Origin: Clostridium acetireducens DSM 10703
GTDB taxonomy: Bacteria > Bacillota > Clostridia > Clostridiales > Clostridiaceae
Direction: 5' to 3'
NCBI RefSeq assembly: GCF_001758365.1
Contig: NZ_LZFO01000030.1
Coordinates: forward strand, 1-32,561
Length of the DNA stretch: 32,561 nt
Below the pieces are notes generated by a model. It was not told where the DNA came from, did no database searches, and was given only the letters and a program-made list of their open reading frames with translations. This document shows, piece by piece, positions 8,550 through 17,662 of the stretch; positions within the stretch are counted from its first letter, which is position 1, and every line of letters starts with the position of its first letter. The translations under genes were made by a program, and so were the position numbers.

Positions 8550-10553
8550 GTGGAAAAAATGGACGGATATAGCCTAAATATAGTTAAAGAAAATATAGGG
8601 AAACTAAAAGAAATATTCCCAGAAGTATTTTGTGAAGATAAAGTTGATTTTGAAAGATTACAAGAAGTTTTAGGTGAATATATAGAGGACAAAGAAGAAA
8701 GATACAGATTCGAATGGCATGGAAAATCAAAAGCCATAAGAATAGCACAAACCCCATCAAGAGGTACACTAAGACCATGCAAAGAAGAAAGTAAAAATTG
8801 GGATACCACAGAAAACCTATATATAGAAGGAGATAACCTAGAAGTTTTAAAACTACTTCAAAAAAGCTATCAAAACAAAATAAAAATGATATACATAGAC
8901 CCACCCTATAATACAGGAAATGATTTTGTATATAAAGATGATTACAAAGATAACCTTAAAAATTACTTAAAAATAACAGGACAAGTTGATGAAGAAGGAA
9001 ATAAAACATCCACAAATTCAGAAAAAAGTGGAAGATATCACACAGATTGGTTAAATATGATGTATCCAAGATTAAGATTGGCTAGAAACTTATTAAAAGA
9101 AGATGGGGTTATATTTATATCTATAGATAATAAGGAAGTAGACAATTTGAGAAAAATGTGTCATGAAATATTTGGAGAAGGAAATTATGTTGGAGAAATA
9201 ATTTGGGAGACGGCTACTGACAATAATGCGACACAAATTGCAATGGTTCACGAATATATTTTATGTTATGCAAAAAATAGTGATTATCAAAATAATTGGA
9301 TAGTAGAATCAGAAAAAGCTGAAGTAATAAATAATAAATATTTAGAATTAAAACATATATATGCTGATACTGAAGAGATACAGAGGGACTTAAGAAAGTG
9401 GATAAATTCAAATAAAAAGAATAATAAGCTAGATTTATCAGGAGTAGAACATTATAACTATGTAGATGAAAAAGGAGTGTTTTACCCAGGCAATCCATCT
9501 AATACTTCTCCTGGAGATTATTATTATGATATTATTCATCCGATAACTAAAAAGGTGTGTTCAAAACCAGAAAATGGTTATAGGTGGCCTGAAAATACAT
9601 TTTGGGATGCAGAGAGGAAAGGCGATGTTCTTTGGGGAGAAGATGAAAGTACAATTCCTAAAATAAAAAAGAGAATTAATACAGCTACAGAGTTACTTAA
9701 GAGCTACTATTATGAGGATAACAGGATTTCGACTAAATATTTAAGCGAAATTATGGGAGAAAAAGTATTTGATAATCCAAAATCAGTAAATTTATTAAAG
9801 AAGTTAATTAGATTTATATCGTTTGACGATGATGATATTATTTTAGATTTCTTTTCAGGTTCAGCTAGTACTGCAGATGCAATAATTAGACTTAACTTAG
9901 AAAGTAATAAATATAGAAAGTTTATACTTATTCAATTACCTGAGGATTTAGATGAATCATCAAAATATGCATCTAAGAAAGCTAAAACTACTATTAAAAA
10001 GAGCATTGAGTTTTTAGACAAGATAAATAAAAGTCATTATTTATCAGAGATAGGTAAAGAACGTATAAGACGTGCAGGGGATAAAATTATTGAAGAAAAC
10101 AAGGATAAAGAAGGCATTGAGGATTTAGATATTGGATTTAAGGTGTTTAAGTTAGATTCTTCTAATATTAAGCCTTGGAATCCAAGTTATGAAGACATAG
10201 CAAACAGATTAGATGAAATGGTTGATAACTTTGTTCCAGGAAGAACAGAAGAAGATGTGGTTTATGAAATAATGCTTAAGTATGGTATTGATTTAACTTA
10301 TCCTATTGAAATTAGAGAAATTAGTGGAAAGAAAGTATTTAGCATAGGCTTTGGAGCTTTAATAATTTGTTTAGATAATGAAATTACTTTAGAGGTGGTT
10401 AATGGTATTGTAGATCTAAAAAATGAATTAAATCCTGAAACCACTAGAATAGTATTTAAAGATAATGGATTTAAAACGGATTCTGTAAAAACTAATGCTA
10501 TAGAAATTTTAAAAAGAAATAACATAAATGAAAATGAAATAATGAGCATATAG
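8550..10553 (+). CDS. mod: Type III restriction system methyltransferase (Mod)
   Basis: Adenine-N6 DNA methyltransferase, 667 residues, beta-class motif order: catalytic DPPY at 117-120 (IYIDPPYNTGNDF) before the SAM-binding DFFSGS at 433-438. The stretch between them, roughly residues 215-400, is the likely target-recognition region and resembles nothing I can name, as expected for this variable part. The N-terminal ENLYIEGDNLEVLKLL is the classic type III Mod opening. The start is GTG, 7 nt after GGGGGGA; the ATG three codons later is too far away. Mod sets specificity and methylates one strand; it also forms the restriction complex with Res, encoded 13 nt downstream. Both motifs are intact. 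Confidence 0.94.
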   Translation: MEKMDGYSLNIVKENIGKLKEIFPEVFCEDKVDFERLQEVLGEYIEDKEERYRFEWHGKSKAIRIAQTPSRGTLRPCKEESKNWDTTENLYIEGDNLEVLKLLQKSYQNKIKMIYIDPPYNTGNDFVYKDDYKDNLKNYLKITGQVDEEGNKTSTNSEKSGRYHTDWLNMMYPRLRLARNLLKEDGVIFISIDNKEVDNLRKMCHEIFGEGNYVGEIIWETATDNNATQIAMVHEYILCYAKNSDYQNNWIVESEKAEVINNKYLELKHIYADTEEIQRDLRKWINSNKKNNKLDLSGVEHYNYVDEKGVFYPGNPSNTSPGDYYYDIIHPITKKVCSKPENGYRWPENTFWDAERKGDVLWGEDESTIPKIKKRINTATELLKSYYYEDNRISTKYLSEIMGEKVFDNPKSVNLLKKLIRFISFDDDDIILDFFSGSASTADAIIRLNLESNKYRKFILIQLPEDLDESSKYASKKAKTTIKKSIEFLDKINKSHYLSEIGKERIRRAGDKIIEENKDKEGIEDLDIGFKVFKLDSSNIKPWNPSYEDIANRLDEMVDNFVPGRTEEDVVYEIMLKYGIDLTYPIEIREISGKKVFSIGFGALIICLDNEITLEVVNGIVDLKNELNPETTRIVFKDNGFKTDSVKTNAIEILKRNNINENEIMSI

Positions 10554-10566
10554 GAGGGAAGCTTAC

Positions 10567-13527
10567 ATGAAGTTACAATTTAATCCAGATTTAGACTATC
10601 AAAAGGAAAGTATATCTTCTATAGTTGATATTTTTAAAGGACAAACCCCAGCCCAAGCAAACTTTACAGTATCTGCTTTAATGGATAAGGCAGGAACAGA
10701 AGGTAAGCTTATAACAGATTTAGGTATAGGAAATAAATTAGAGCTGGATGAAGAGGATATTTTAAAAAATGTAAGAGAGATTCAACTTAAAAATGGACTT
10801 AAACCTTCAATTTTAAAAGATTTAGGTAAAAGCAACTATAAATTCACAGTAGAAATGGAAACAGGTACAGGAAAGACCTATGTTTATTTAAGAACCATAT
10901 TTGAGCTTAATGCTAAATATGGCTTTACAAAATTTGTTATAGTAGTTCCCTCCGTTGCCATTAAAGAAGGTGTTGTTAAGTCTATAGATATTATGACAGA
11001 ACATTTTAAAGGTCTTTATGATAATGTAATATTTAAAGCTTATGAATATAAATCTCAAAAACTAGATATTATAAGAGATTTTGCAACCAGTGACAATATA
11101 AGAATAATGGTTATGACCATTCAATCCTTTAACAAAGATAGTAATGTAATTAATATAGATAATGAAAAAACTAATGGAGTTAAGCCTATTGAGTTTATAA
11201 AAGAAACTAATCCTATTGTAATTATAGATGAACCTCAAAGTTCAGCCAGTACCCAAAAAGCTATGGATGCAATTAATTCATTAAATCCATTATGTACAGT
11301 AGGATATTCTGCTACCCATAAACAGAAACATAATTTAATGTTTAGACTAGATGCAGTAGATGCCTATGAAAGACAATTAGTAAAACAAATAGAAGTTGCT
11401 AGTGTTATTTCAAAAGACAATAATAATGCAGCTTACATAAAACTTATAAGTGTAAATAATAAAAAGTCTCCCATTAAGGCAAAACTTGAAATAGATATTT
11501 GGGATGATAAAAAAGGAACTATAGTAAGAAAGGCAAAACAATATAAAGTAGAAGATGATTTGTATGAATTATCTGGAAGAAGAGAAGTGTATAAAGGATA
11601 TCAAATTACAGAAATAAATGCTAAAGAGGGAGATGAATATGTTTCCTTTGTAGGACATGAACCTATAACATTAGGAGAAGTTCGTGGTGAAATTGATGAT
11701 GATATAATTAAAAGAACCCAAATAAGAAAAACTATTGAAGAACATTTAAATAAAGAGCTTAAACTTAAAAAAGAAGGTATAAAGGTACTTAGTTTATTTT
11801 TCATAGATAAAGTTGCAAACTATAGGACTATAGACAAAGAAGAAAATCCACAAAAAGGGAAATATGCCCTTTGGTTTGAAGAAGAATATAAAAAAGCTAT
11901 GCAAAACCCTAAATATAAAACTCTTTTTAATGATGTGGATATAGAAACAGAGGCAGAACAAGTTCATAATGGATATTTTGCTCAAGATAAAAAAGGAAGA
12001 TTAAAAGATACAAGGGGTAATACTCTAGCAGATGAAGATGCCTATAGCTTAATTATGAAAGATAAAGAAAAATTATTAAGTTTTGATACAAAATTAAAAT
12101 TTATATTCTCCCATTCAGCCTTAAAAGAAGGTTGGGATAACCCTAATGTGTTTCAAATATGTACTTTAAACGAAACAAAATCAGAATTAAAAAAGAGACA
12201 AGAAATAGGTAGAGGACTTAGATTAGCAGTAAATCAACAGGGTGAAAGAGTATACGGTTTTAATGTAAATACTTTAACTATAATGGCTAATGAAAGCTAT
12301 GAAGACTTTGCAAGAAAACTGCAAAATGAATATGAAGAAGATGAAGGAATTAGATTTGGAATAGTTGAAAAGCATAATTTTGCTAATATTATAGTGGCAA
12401 AAGATGGTGAAAACACTTATTTAGAACAAGAAGCATCAGAAAAAATATTTAATCATTTAAAAGAAATGAAGTATATAGACAATAAAGGTAAAGTAACAGA
12501 TAAGCTAAAAACAGCCCTAAAAGAGCAAAAGGTAGAGATACCACAAGAGTTTAAAGGGGTAGAGAATCAAATAGTCAATAACCTTAAAACAATAGCTGGT
12601 AATTTAAATTTAAAAAATGCAGATGATAAAATGCCTGTAAAATTAAACAAAAGAGTTAATGAAGACGAAATTTTTAAGGCTGAATTTAAGGAACTTTGGG
12701 ATAAAATAAAATATAAAACCACATACTCAGTCCACTTTGATTCTAATGATCTTATAAATAAGTGTGCAGAGGAAATAAAAAATGATCTTATTATAAATAA
12801 AGCTAAATTGATTTATTCAAAGGCAGAAGTAGATATAACCAAAGCTGGAATGCTTACAGAAGAAAATAATAGGTATAGTATAGATATAGAAGAACCTAAT
12901 TTTGTATTACCAGATATAATAACTTTTCTCCAAAATCAAACAAATCTAACAAGAAGAACCTTAGTAGACATATTAAAAAAATCACAAAGGTTAGAGGATT
13001 TTAAAAAGAATCCTCAAAAGTTTATGGATGAAGTAGCTAAAATCATTAAAAGAAAAATGAGGTTAATGATAGTTGATGGTATTAAGTATGAAAAAATAGG
13101 GGATTATGAGTTTTACGCTCAAGAGTTATTTGAAATTCAAGAGTTAAGTGGATATCTATCAAAAAATATGATAGAAAGTAGAAAGTCTGTTTATGATTAT
13201 GTTATTTATGATTCAGATAAAGAAGCTGAATTTGCAAAGAAATTTGAAAAAAATGATAGTGTAAAATTGTATATAAAGTTACCAAATTGGTTTAAAATAG
13301 AAACACCATTAGGGACTTATAATCCAGACTGGGCAGTATTAATAGAAAAAGATAATACAGAAAAACTATATTTTGTAGTTGAAACAAAGGGAAGTATTTT
13401 ATCAGAAGACTTAAGAGAAAAGGAAAAGAAAAAGATTGAATGTGGAAAAAAGCATTTTAAGGCACTAGGCAATGAAACTAGATTTAGGGAAACTGATGAC
13501 TTTGAGAAATTTATTGAAAATGTATAA
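10567..13527 (+). CDS. res: Type III restriction endonuclease subunit (Res)
   Basis: 986-residue ATP-dependent restriction subunit. SF2 helicase motifs: Walker A METGTGKT (97-104), DEPQ (221-224), YSAT (247-250), KEGWDNPNV, and motif VI RQEIGRGLRL (544-553). The C-terminal PD-(D/E)XK nuclease core is present: PDW around D921 and E939-x-K941 in VVETKGS. All key residues are intact, so the pair should be active. ATG follows AGGAGGGA with good spacing, 13 nt after mod. Last gene of the operon. A T13 run lies 25 nt after the stop, but without a convincing stem. The length is usual for Res. Confidence 0.95.
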   Translation: MKLQFNPDLDYQKESISSIVDIFKGQTPAQANFTVSALMDKAGTEGKLITDLGIGNKLELDEEDILKNVREIQLKNGLKPSILKDLGKSNYKFTVEMETGTGKTYVYLRTIFELNAKYGFTKFVIVVPSVAIKEGVVKSIDIMTEHFKGLYDNVIFKAYEYKSQKLDIIRDFATSDNIRIMVMTIQSFNKDSNVINIDNEKTNGVKPIEFIKETNPIVIIDEPQSSASTQKAMDAINSLNPLCTVGYSATHKQKHNLMFRLDAVDAYERQLVKQIEVASVISKDNNNAAYIKLISVNNKKSPIKAKLEIDIWDDKKGTIVRKAKQYKVEDDLYELSGRREVYKGYQITEINAKEGDEYVSFVGHEPITLGEVRGEIDDDIIKRTQIRKTIEEHLNKELKLKKEGIKVLSLFFIDKVANYRTIDKEENPQKGKYALWFEEEYKKAMQNPKYKTLFNDVDIETEAEQVHNGYFAQDKKGRLKDTRGNTLADEDAYSLIMKDKEKLLSFDTKLKFIFSHSALKEGWDNPNVFQICTLNETKSELKKRQEIGRGLRLAVNQQGERVYGFNVNTLTIMANESYEDFARKLQNEYEEDEGIRFGIVEKHNFANIIVAKDGENTYLEQEASEKIFNHLKEMKYIDNKGKVTDKLKTALKEQKVEIPQEFKGVENQIVNNLKTIAGNLNLKNADDKMPVKLNKRVNEDEIFKAEFKELWDKIKYKTTYSVHFDSNDLINKCAEEIKNDLIINKAKLIYSKAEVDITKAGMLTEENNRYSIDIEEPNFVLPDIITFLQNQTNLTRRTLVDILKKSQRLEDFKKNPQKFMDEVAKIIKRKMRLMIVDGIKYEKIGDYEFYAQELFEIQELSGYLSKNMIESRKSVYDYVIYDSDKEAEFAKKFEKNDSVKLYIKLPNWFKIETPLGTYNPDWAVLIEKDNTEKLYFVVETKGSILSEDLREKEKKKIECGKKHFKALGNETRFRETDDFEKFIENV

Positions 13528-13633
13528 TTCTCCAATTACTTGATTAGCATCTTTTTTTTTTTTTGATGATGCAACCATATTAGTCAAATACAAGGAATTT
13601 AGGTGCTAAATCTATGATATTATTATTTTTTTG

Positions 13634-13662
13634 TTGACAAATTGTAGAATAGTATTTATAAT
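13634..13662 (+). promoter_or_regulatory. Promoter of the SAM-controlled met operon
   Basis: Perfect consensus: TTGACA (13634-13639), 17-nt spacer, TATAAT (13657-13662). The transcript would start near 13669, just before the first SAM-I aptamer. Confidence 0.88.
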
Positions 13663-13690
13663 ATGAATAAAACAAAATAAACTTGTCAAA

Positions 13691-13844
13691 TTATCTAGAG
13701 AGGTGGAGGGACTGGCCCAATGAAACCCGGCAACCGGTATTATTTTAAATAATATCATGGTGCCAACTCCTGCAGCATTAAGCTGAAAGATAAGGAATTT
13801 TATGAGATAAAAAACTCAAAGATTTCCTTTGAGTTTTATTTTTT
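13691..13844 (+). promoter_or_regulatory. SAM-I (S-box) riboswitch 1 with terminator
   Basis: The S-box core is unmistakable: AGAGAGGTGGAGGGACTGGC, then TGAAACCCGGCAACC, GGTGCCAACTCCTGCAGC and the closing P1 strand GATAA (13789-13793), which pairs with TTATC (13691-13695). An 11-bp terminator stem (13811-13821 with 13827-13837) and a T-rich tail follow. AAGGAA (13792-13797) can pair instead with TTCCTT (13825-13830), giving an antiterminator when SAM is low. It turns off the methionine transport operon when SAM is abundant. Confidence 0.95.
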
Positions 13845-13862
13845 AAATTAAATATAATACAA

Positions 13863-14014
13863 CTTATCTAGAGAGGTGGAGGGACTGGCCCAATGAAGCC
13901 CGGCAACCATATATTATTTAAAATAATATAAAGGTGCCAACTCCTGCAGCATTTAAACTGAGAGATAAGGAAATCTAAGATGCTATAAAGCTCAAGGTTT
14001 TCCTTGAGCTTTTC
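13863..14014 (+). promoter_or_regulatory. SAM-I (S-box) riboswitch 2 with terminator
   Basis: A second full S-box aptamer 70 nt after the first, P1 from 13863-13868 to 13964-13969, with the conserved core identical apart from A to G in the TGAAGCCC segment and a different variable helix. Its own terminator is an 11-bp stem (13987-13997 with 14002-14012) ending in T4. AAGGAAA (13967-13973) can form the competing antiterminator with the TTTTCCTT region at 13998-14005. metN starts 36 nt after it. Both copies appear functional. Confidence 0.95.
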
Positions 14015-14049
14015 TAGAACATATAAAAAATAAGATGGAGGGTTATTAA

Positions 14050-15018
14050 TTGATTGAGGTAAAGAATGTCAGCAAAAATTTTTTAGGGTATACTGCACTT
14101 AAAAATGTAAGTATGAATATTAAAAAGGGAGAAATATTTGGAATAGTAGGACATAGTGGAGCAGGTAAATCTACTTTACTTAGATGTTTTAATGGATTAG
14201 AGGATTATGATGTAGGAAGTATAAGAATTATGGATAATGAAGTAAAAGAACTAAAAGGTCAGTCTATAAGAGAATTTAGAAAAAATTTAGGTATGATATT
14301 TCAAAATTTTAATTTGTTAAGTAGAAAAAATGTATTTGATAATATAGCTTTTCCACTAGAAACTTGGGGATTTAGTAAAGATAAAATTTCCTTAAGAGTT
14401 AAGGAACTATTAAAATTAGTAGAGCTAGAAGATAAAGTAGATAGCAAGCCTAAAGCATTAAGTGGAGGGCAAAAACAAAGAGTAGCCATAGCTAGAGCAT
14501 TAGCACTACAACCTGAAATATTATTATGTGATGAAGCTACTTCTGCATTAGATCCAAACACTACAAAATCTATACTGCAGCTTTTAAAAGAAATAAATGA
14601 AAAATTAAATATAACAATAGTAATAGTAACCCATCAAATGGAAGTAGTAAAAGAAATATGTGATAGGGTAGCTATATTAGAAAAAGGCGAAGTAAAATCC
14701 ATAGGAAAAGTAGAAAAGTTATTTTTAAAGCCAGATAAAAATTTAAAAAGATTACTTGGAGAAGAAGAAGTATTACCTGATGAGGGAGTAAATATAAAAT
14801 TATTTTTTCCTAAGGACCAAAGTATGCAGTGTATTATAACATCTATGGCAAGAAAATTAGATATTGATGTATCTATAGTTTGGGGAAAATTAGAAAGATT
14901 TAAAGATGATGTTTTAGGAAATTTAGTTATTAATACATCAGAAGAAAATAAAGAAAAAATATGTAAGTTCCTAGATGAAAGGGATATTAATTGGGAGGTT
15001 ATAAGCAATGGAAATTAG
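14050..15018 (+). CDS. metN: Methionine ABC transporter ATP-binding protein MetN
   Basis: 322-residue ATPase of the D/L-methionine importer. Walker A GHSGAGKST (34-42), signature LSGGQKQR, Walker B LLCDEATSALD and the switch His in VTHQMEV are present. Residues about 245-320 form the C-terminal NIL domain, which in MetN binds methionine and inhibits transport when it accumulates inside. The start is TTG, 8-9 nt after TGGAGGG; no better start is in frame nearby. metI overlaps its end by 11 nt. Expression follows two tandem S-box switches. Confidence 0.95.
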   Translation: MIEVKNVSKNFLGYTALKNVSMNIKKGEIFGIVGHSGAGKSTLLRCFNGLEDYDVGSIRIMDNEVKELKGQSIREFRKNLGMIFQNFNLLSRKNVFDNIAFPLETWGFSKDKISLRVKELLKLVELEDKVDSKPKALSGGQKQRVAIARALALQPEILLCDEATSALDPNTTKSILQLLKEINEKLNITIVIVTHQMEVVKEICDRVAILEKGEVKSIGKVEKLFLKPDKNLKRLLGEEEVLPDEGVNIKLFFPKDQSMQCIITSMARKLDIDVSIVWGKLERFKDDVLGNLVINTSEENKEKICKFLDERDINWEVISNGN

Positions 15019-15652
15019 CCAAGTGCTTTTAAAAGCTTTAGGAGAAACTTTATATATGGTTTTGATTTCAACATTCCTTGCAGTAATTATAGGATTTATA
15101 TTTGCAATTATATTAGTATTAACTAATGAAGAAGGATTAAAACCAAGTAAATTTATAAATAGTGTGTTAGGAACAATTATTAATACATTAAGGTCTTTTC
15201 CCTTTGTAATATTAATGATAGCTATATTTCCTCTAACAAAAATAATAGTAGGTAAGACCATAGGTACTACAGCAGCTATAGTTCCTTTAACAATAGGTGC
15301 AGCACCTTTTGCTACAAGGGTTATAGAATCTGCCCTTGTAGAAGTGGATAAAGGAGTTATAGAAGCTGCTAAATCCTTTGGAGCTAGTGATATGCAAATT
15401 ATTTTTAAAGTTATGGTAAAAGAAGCATTGCCTGCAATAGTATCAGGTATAACATTAACAGTTATAAGCGTTGTAGGTTACTCTGCAATGGCAGGTGCCA
15501 TTGGAGGAGGAGGTCTTGGAGATGTAGCTATAAAATATGGTTACTATAGATTTAAAGTAGATTTAATGGTATACACAATACTTATTCTTATTGTTCTTGT
15601 ACAAGCATTTCAGGGAATAGGAAATGTTTTATATAAAAAATTAATAAAATAA
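15008..15652 (+). CDS. metI: Methionine ABC transporter permease MetI
   Basis: 214-residue permease with about five membrane helices. The cytoplasmic EAA-like loop VIEAAKSFGASDMQIIFKVM, which docks on MetN, is clear. The ending around GGGGLGDVAIKYGYYRF is typical of MetI. ATG with GGGAGG upstream, inside the end of metN, so the two are translationally coupled. Confidence 0.95.
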   Translation: MEISQVLLKALGETLYMVLISTFLAVIIGFIFAIILVLTNEEGLKPSKFINSVLGTIINTLRSFPFVILMIAIFPLTKIIVGKTIGTTAAIVPLTIGAAPFATRVIESALVEVDKGVIEAAKSFGASDMQIIFKVMVKEALPAIVSGITLTVISVVGYSAMAGAIGGGGLGDVAIKYGYYRFKVDLMVYTILILIVLVQAFQGIGNVLYKKLIK

Positions 15653-15671
15653 AATTTGGAGGGATTTATAA

Positions 15672-16475
15672 ATGAAAAAAATAATATCTATAACATTAAC
15701 ATTAATTTTTGCTCTTGCATTTATAGGATGCGGAGGTAGTGACAAAAAAGCAGATAATAATAAAAAGGAAATAACAATAGGAATTACTCCTGTGCCTTTT
15801 AAAGAAATTGTTGAAAAAGCTCAACCAGAGTTAGAAAAAGAAGGATATAAGCTAAAAATAGTTGAATTCACAGATTATGTAACACCAAATACATCTTTAG
15901 ATGATGGAGAAATAGATGCAAACCTTTTTCAACACGTGCCTTATTTAAATAAGTTTAATGAAGAAAAACATACTAAATTAGTACCAGTAGCAAATGTAGT
16001 AATAGCACCTATGGGAGTATATTCAAATAAAATTAAAAATTTAAAAGATATTAAAAATAATGCAGAAATAGCTATTCCAAATGACTCAACTAATGGTTCA
16101 AGAGCATTAAAATTACTTGAAAGTGCGGGACTTATAAAATTAAAGAAGGGAGAAATAGTTACTAAATTTGATATAATTAGTAATCCTAAAAATATTCAAA
16201 TAAAAGAACTAGATGCTCCTCAAGTTGTTAGAGTTTTAGACGATGTAGAGGCAGCAATAATAAATACAAATTTTGCACTAGATGCTAATTTAAGTCCATC
16301 CAAGGATTCTATTTTATTAGAAGGAAAAGATTCTCCTTATGTTAACGCACTTGTAGTTAAAGAAGAAAATAAAGATAAAGAATATATAAAAGCTTTATCA
16401 AAAGCTTTAAATTCTCCAGAAGTAAAAAAATTTATTGAAGAAAAGTATAAAGGAAACTTAATAGCTGCCTTTTAA
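15672..16475 (+). CDS. metQ: Methionine-binding lipoprotein MetQ (NlpA family)
   Basis: 267-residue substrate-binding lipoprotein. The signal peptide is MKKIISITLTLIFALAFIGC with the lipidated Cys at residue 20, followed by a flexible Gly/Ser/Asp/Lys linker. The mature part has the NlpA pattern: ITIGITPVPFKEIV, then DGEIDANLFQHVPYLN and IAIPNDSTNGSRALKLL. TTTGGAGGG precedes the ATG, 19 nt after metI. It captures methionine outside the membrane for MetNI. Paralogues of MetQ can bind other amino acids, but the S-box leader supports methionine or a derivative. Confidence 0.95.
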   Translation: MKKIISITLTLIFALAFIGCGGSDKKADNNKKEITIGITPVPFKEIVEKAQPELEKEGYKLKIVEFTDYVTPNTSLDDGEIDANLFQHVPYLNKFNEEKHTKLVPVANVVIAPMGVYSNKIKNLKDIKNNAEIAIPNDSTNGSRALKLLESAGLIKLKKGEIVTKFDIISNPKNIQIKELDAPQVVRVLDDVEAAIINTNFALDANLSPSKDSILLEGKDSPYVNALVVKEENKDKEYIKALSKALNSPEVKKFIEEKYKGNLIAAF

Positions 16476-16498
16476 AAATAGAAAAGTGGTGAATTTTA

Positions 16499-17662
16499 AT
16501 GGAAGTTAAAGATTTAGCTTATAAATACAAACAGTATGTAATAGATATGAGAAGAGAATTTCACTCTAATCCAGAAGTAAGTTTTAAGGAATTTAAAACA
16601 TCTAAAAGAATAAAAGAAGAGCTTAAATATGCAGGAATTGAATTTCAAGATATAGCTTCAACAGGTGTGCTAGCTACAATAAAAGGAAAAAAACATGGAA
16701 AAACTATATTATTAAGAGCAGATATGGATGCATTGCAACTAGAAGAATGTACTAATTTTGAATATAAATCTAAAAATAAAGGAATTATGCATGCCTGTGG
16801 GCATGATGGACATATAGCTATGCTTTTAGGAGCAGCTAAAATATTAAATGATTTAAAAGATAAAATTAATGGTACAGTAAAATTAGTATTTCAACCAGCA
16901 GAAGAAATAGGAGAAGGTGCTAAAAAAGTTATAGAAGAAGGCGGTTTAGAAGGTGTGGACAGTGTTTTTGCTATGCACTTGTGGAGTGATTTAGAGTGTG
17001 GAAAGGTGTCTGTAGAAGAAGGACCTAGAATGTCTGCTGGGGATGTATTTAAGATAAAAGTTAAAGGTAAAGGTGGACATGGTGCATTACCCCATGAATG
17101 CATAGATTCAGTAGTAGTAGCTTCTTCAATAATAATGAATTTACAATCTATAGTTAGTAGACAAATTGATCCTTTAGAATCAGCAGTAGTAACGGTAGGA
17201 AGTTTAAAATCTGGAAGCAGATTTAATATTATAGCAAATGAGGCTATTTTAGAAGGTGTAACTAGATGTTTTGATGATAATATTAGAAGTAATTTTCCAA
17301 GTCAAATAGAAAATATAGCAAAAAATATAGCAGCTGCTTACAATGCTGAGGCACAATTAGAATATAAATTTATAACACCAGTAACTTTTAATGACAGTAA
17401 ATGTTCTAGTATAGCACAAAAATCATTGATAAAGTTATTAGGTGAGGAAGGCATAAGTAAAATGAAAAAAATGACAGTTACAGAGGATTTTGCTTTTTAT
17501 TTAGAAAAGGTTCCAGGGGTTTTGGCTTTTGTAGGGGTAAAAAATCCAGAAAAGCATGCTATTTATCCTCAACATAGTGAAAAATATACTATAGATGAAG
17601 ATGCTTTAGAAATAGGAGCATCATTATATGCACAATATGCAATAGACTTTTTAAATAGTTAA
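16499..17662 (+). CDS. M20-family amidohydrolase linked to methionine uptake
   Basis: 387-residue M20D metallo-amidohydrolase of the hippurate hydrolase / N-acyl-amino-acid deacylase group. Metal-site motifs are visible: RADMDAL, MHACGHDGH, QPAEEIGEGA, AMHLWSD and the C-terminal PQHSEKY. The lid domain includes KGKGGHGALPHECIDSV. Soluble, no signal peptide. GGTGA precedes the ATG, 23 nt after metQ, so it is the last gene of the S-box operon. Inference: it frees methionine from an acylated or otherwise conjugated form taken up by MetNIQ. The substrate cannot be read from sequence. Its last codons lie in the arm of a 41-bp hairpin. Confidence 0.9.
   Translation: MEVKDLAYKYKQYVIDMRREFHSNPEVSFKEFKTSKRIKEELKYAGIEFQDIASTGVLATIKGKKHGKTILLRADMDALQLEECTNFEYKSKNKGIMHACGHDGHIAMLLGAAKILNDLKDKINGTVKLVFQPAEEIGEGAKKVIEEGGLEGVDSVFAMHLWSDLECGKVSVEEGPRMSAGDVFKIKVKGKGGHGALPHECIDSVVVASSIIMNLQSIVSRQIDPLESAVVTVGSLKSGSRFNIIANEAILEGVTRCFDDNIRSNFPSQIENIAKNIAAAYNAEAQLEYKFITPVTFNDSKCSSIAQKSLIKLLGEEGISKMKKMTVTEDFAFYLEKVPGVLAFVGVKNPEKHAIYPQHSEKYTIDEDALEIGASLYAQYAIDFLNS

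Noticed and set aside
4510-13527. DISARM-like system, because of helicase, PLD and methyltransferase
   Set aside because: No DUF1998 (DrmB) protein and no DrmA-type helicase; the methyltransferase and second helicase are plainly type III Mod and Res.
13528-13575. Terminator of the restriction operon at the T13 run
   Set aside because: No convincing GC-containing stem precedes the T run. GCATC and GATGC flank it, which would put the T run in a loop.
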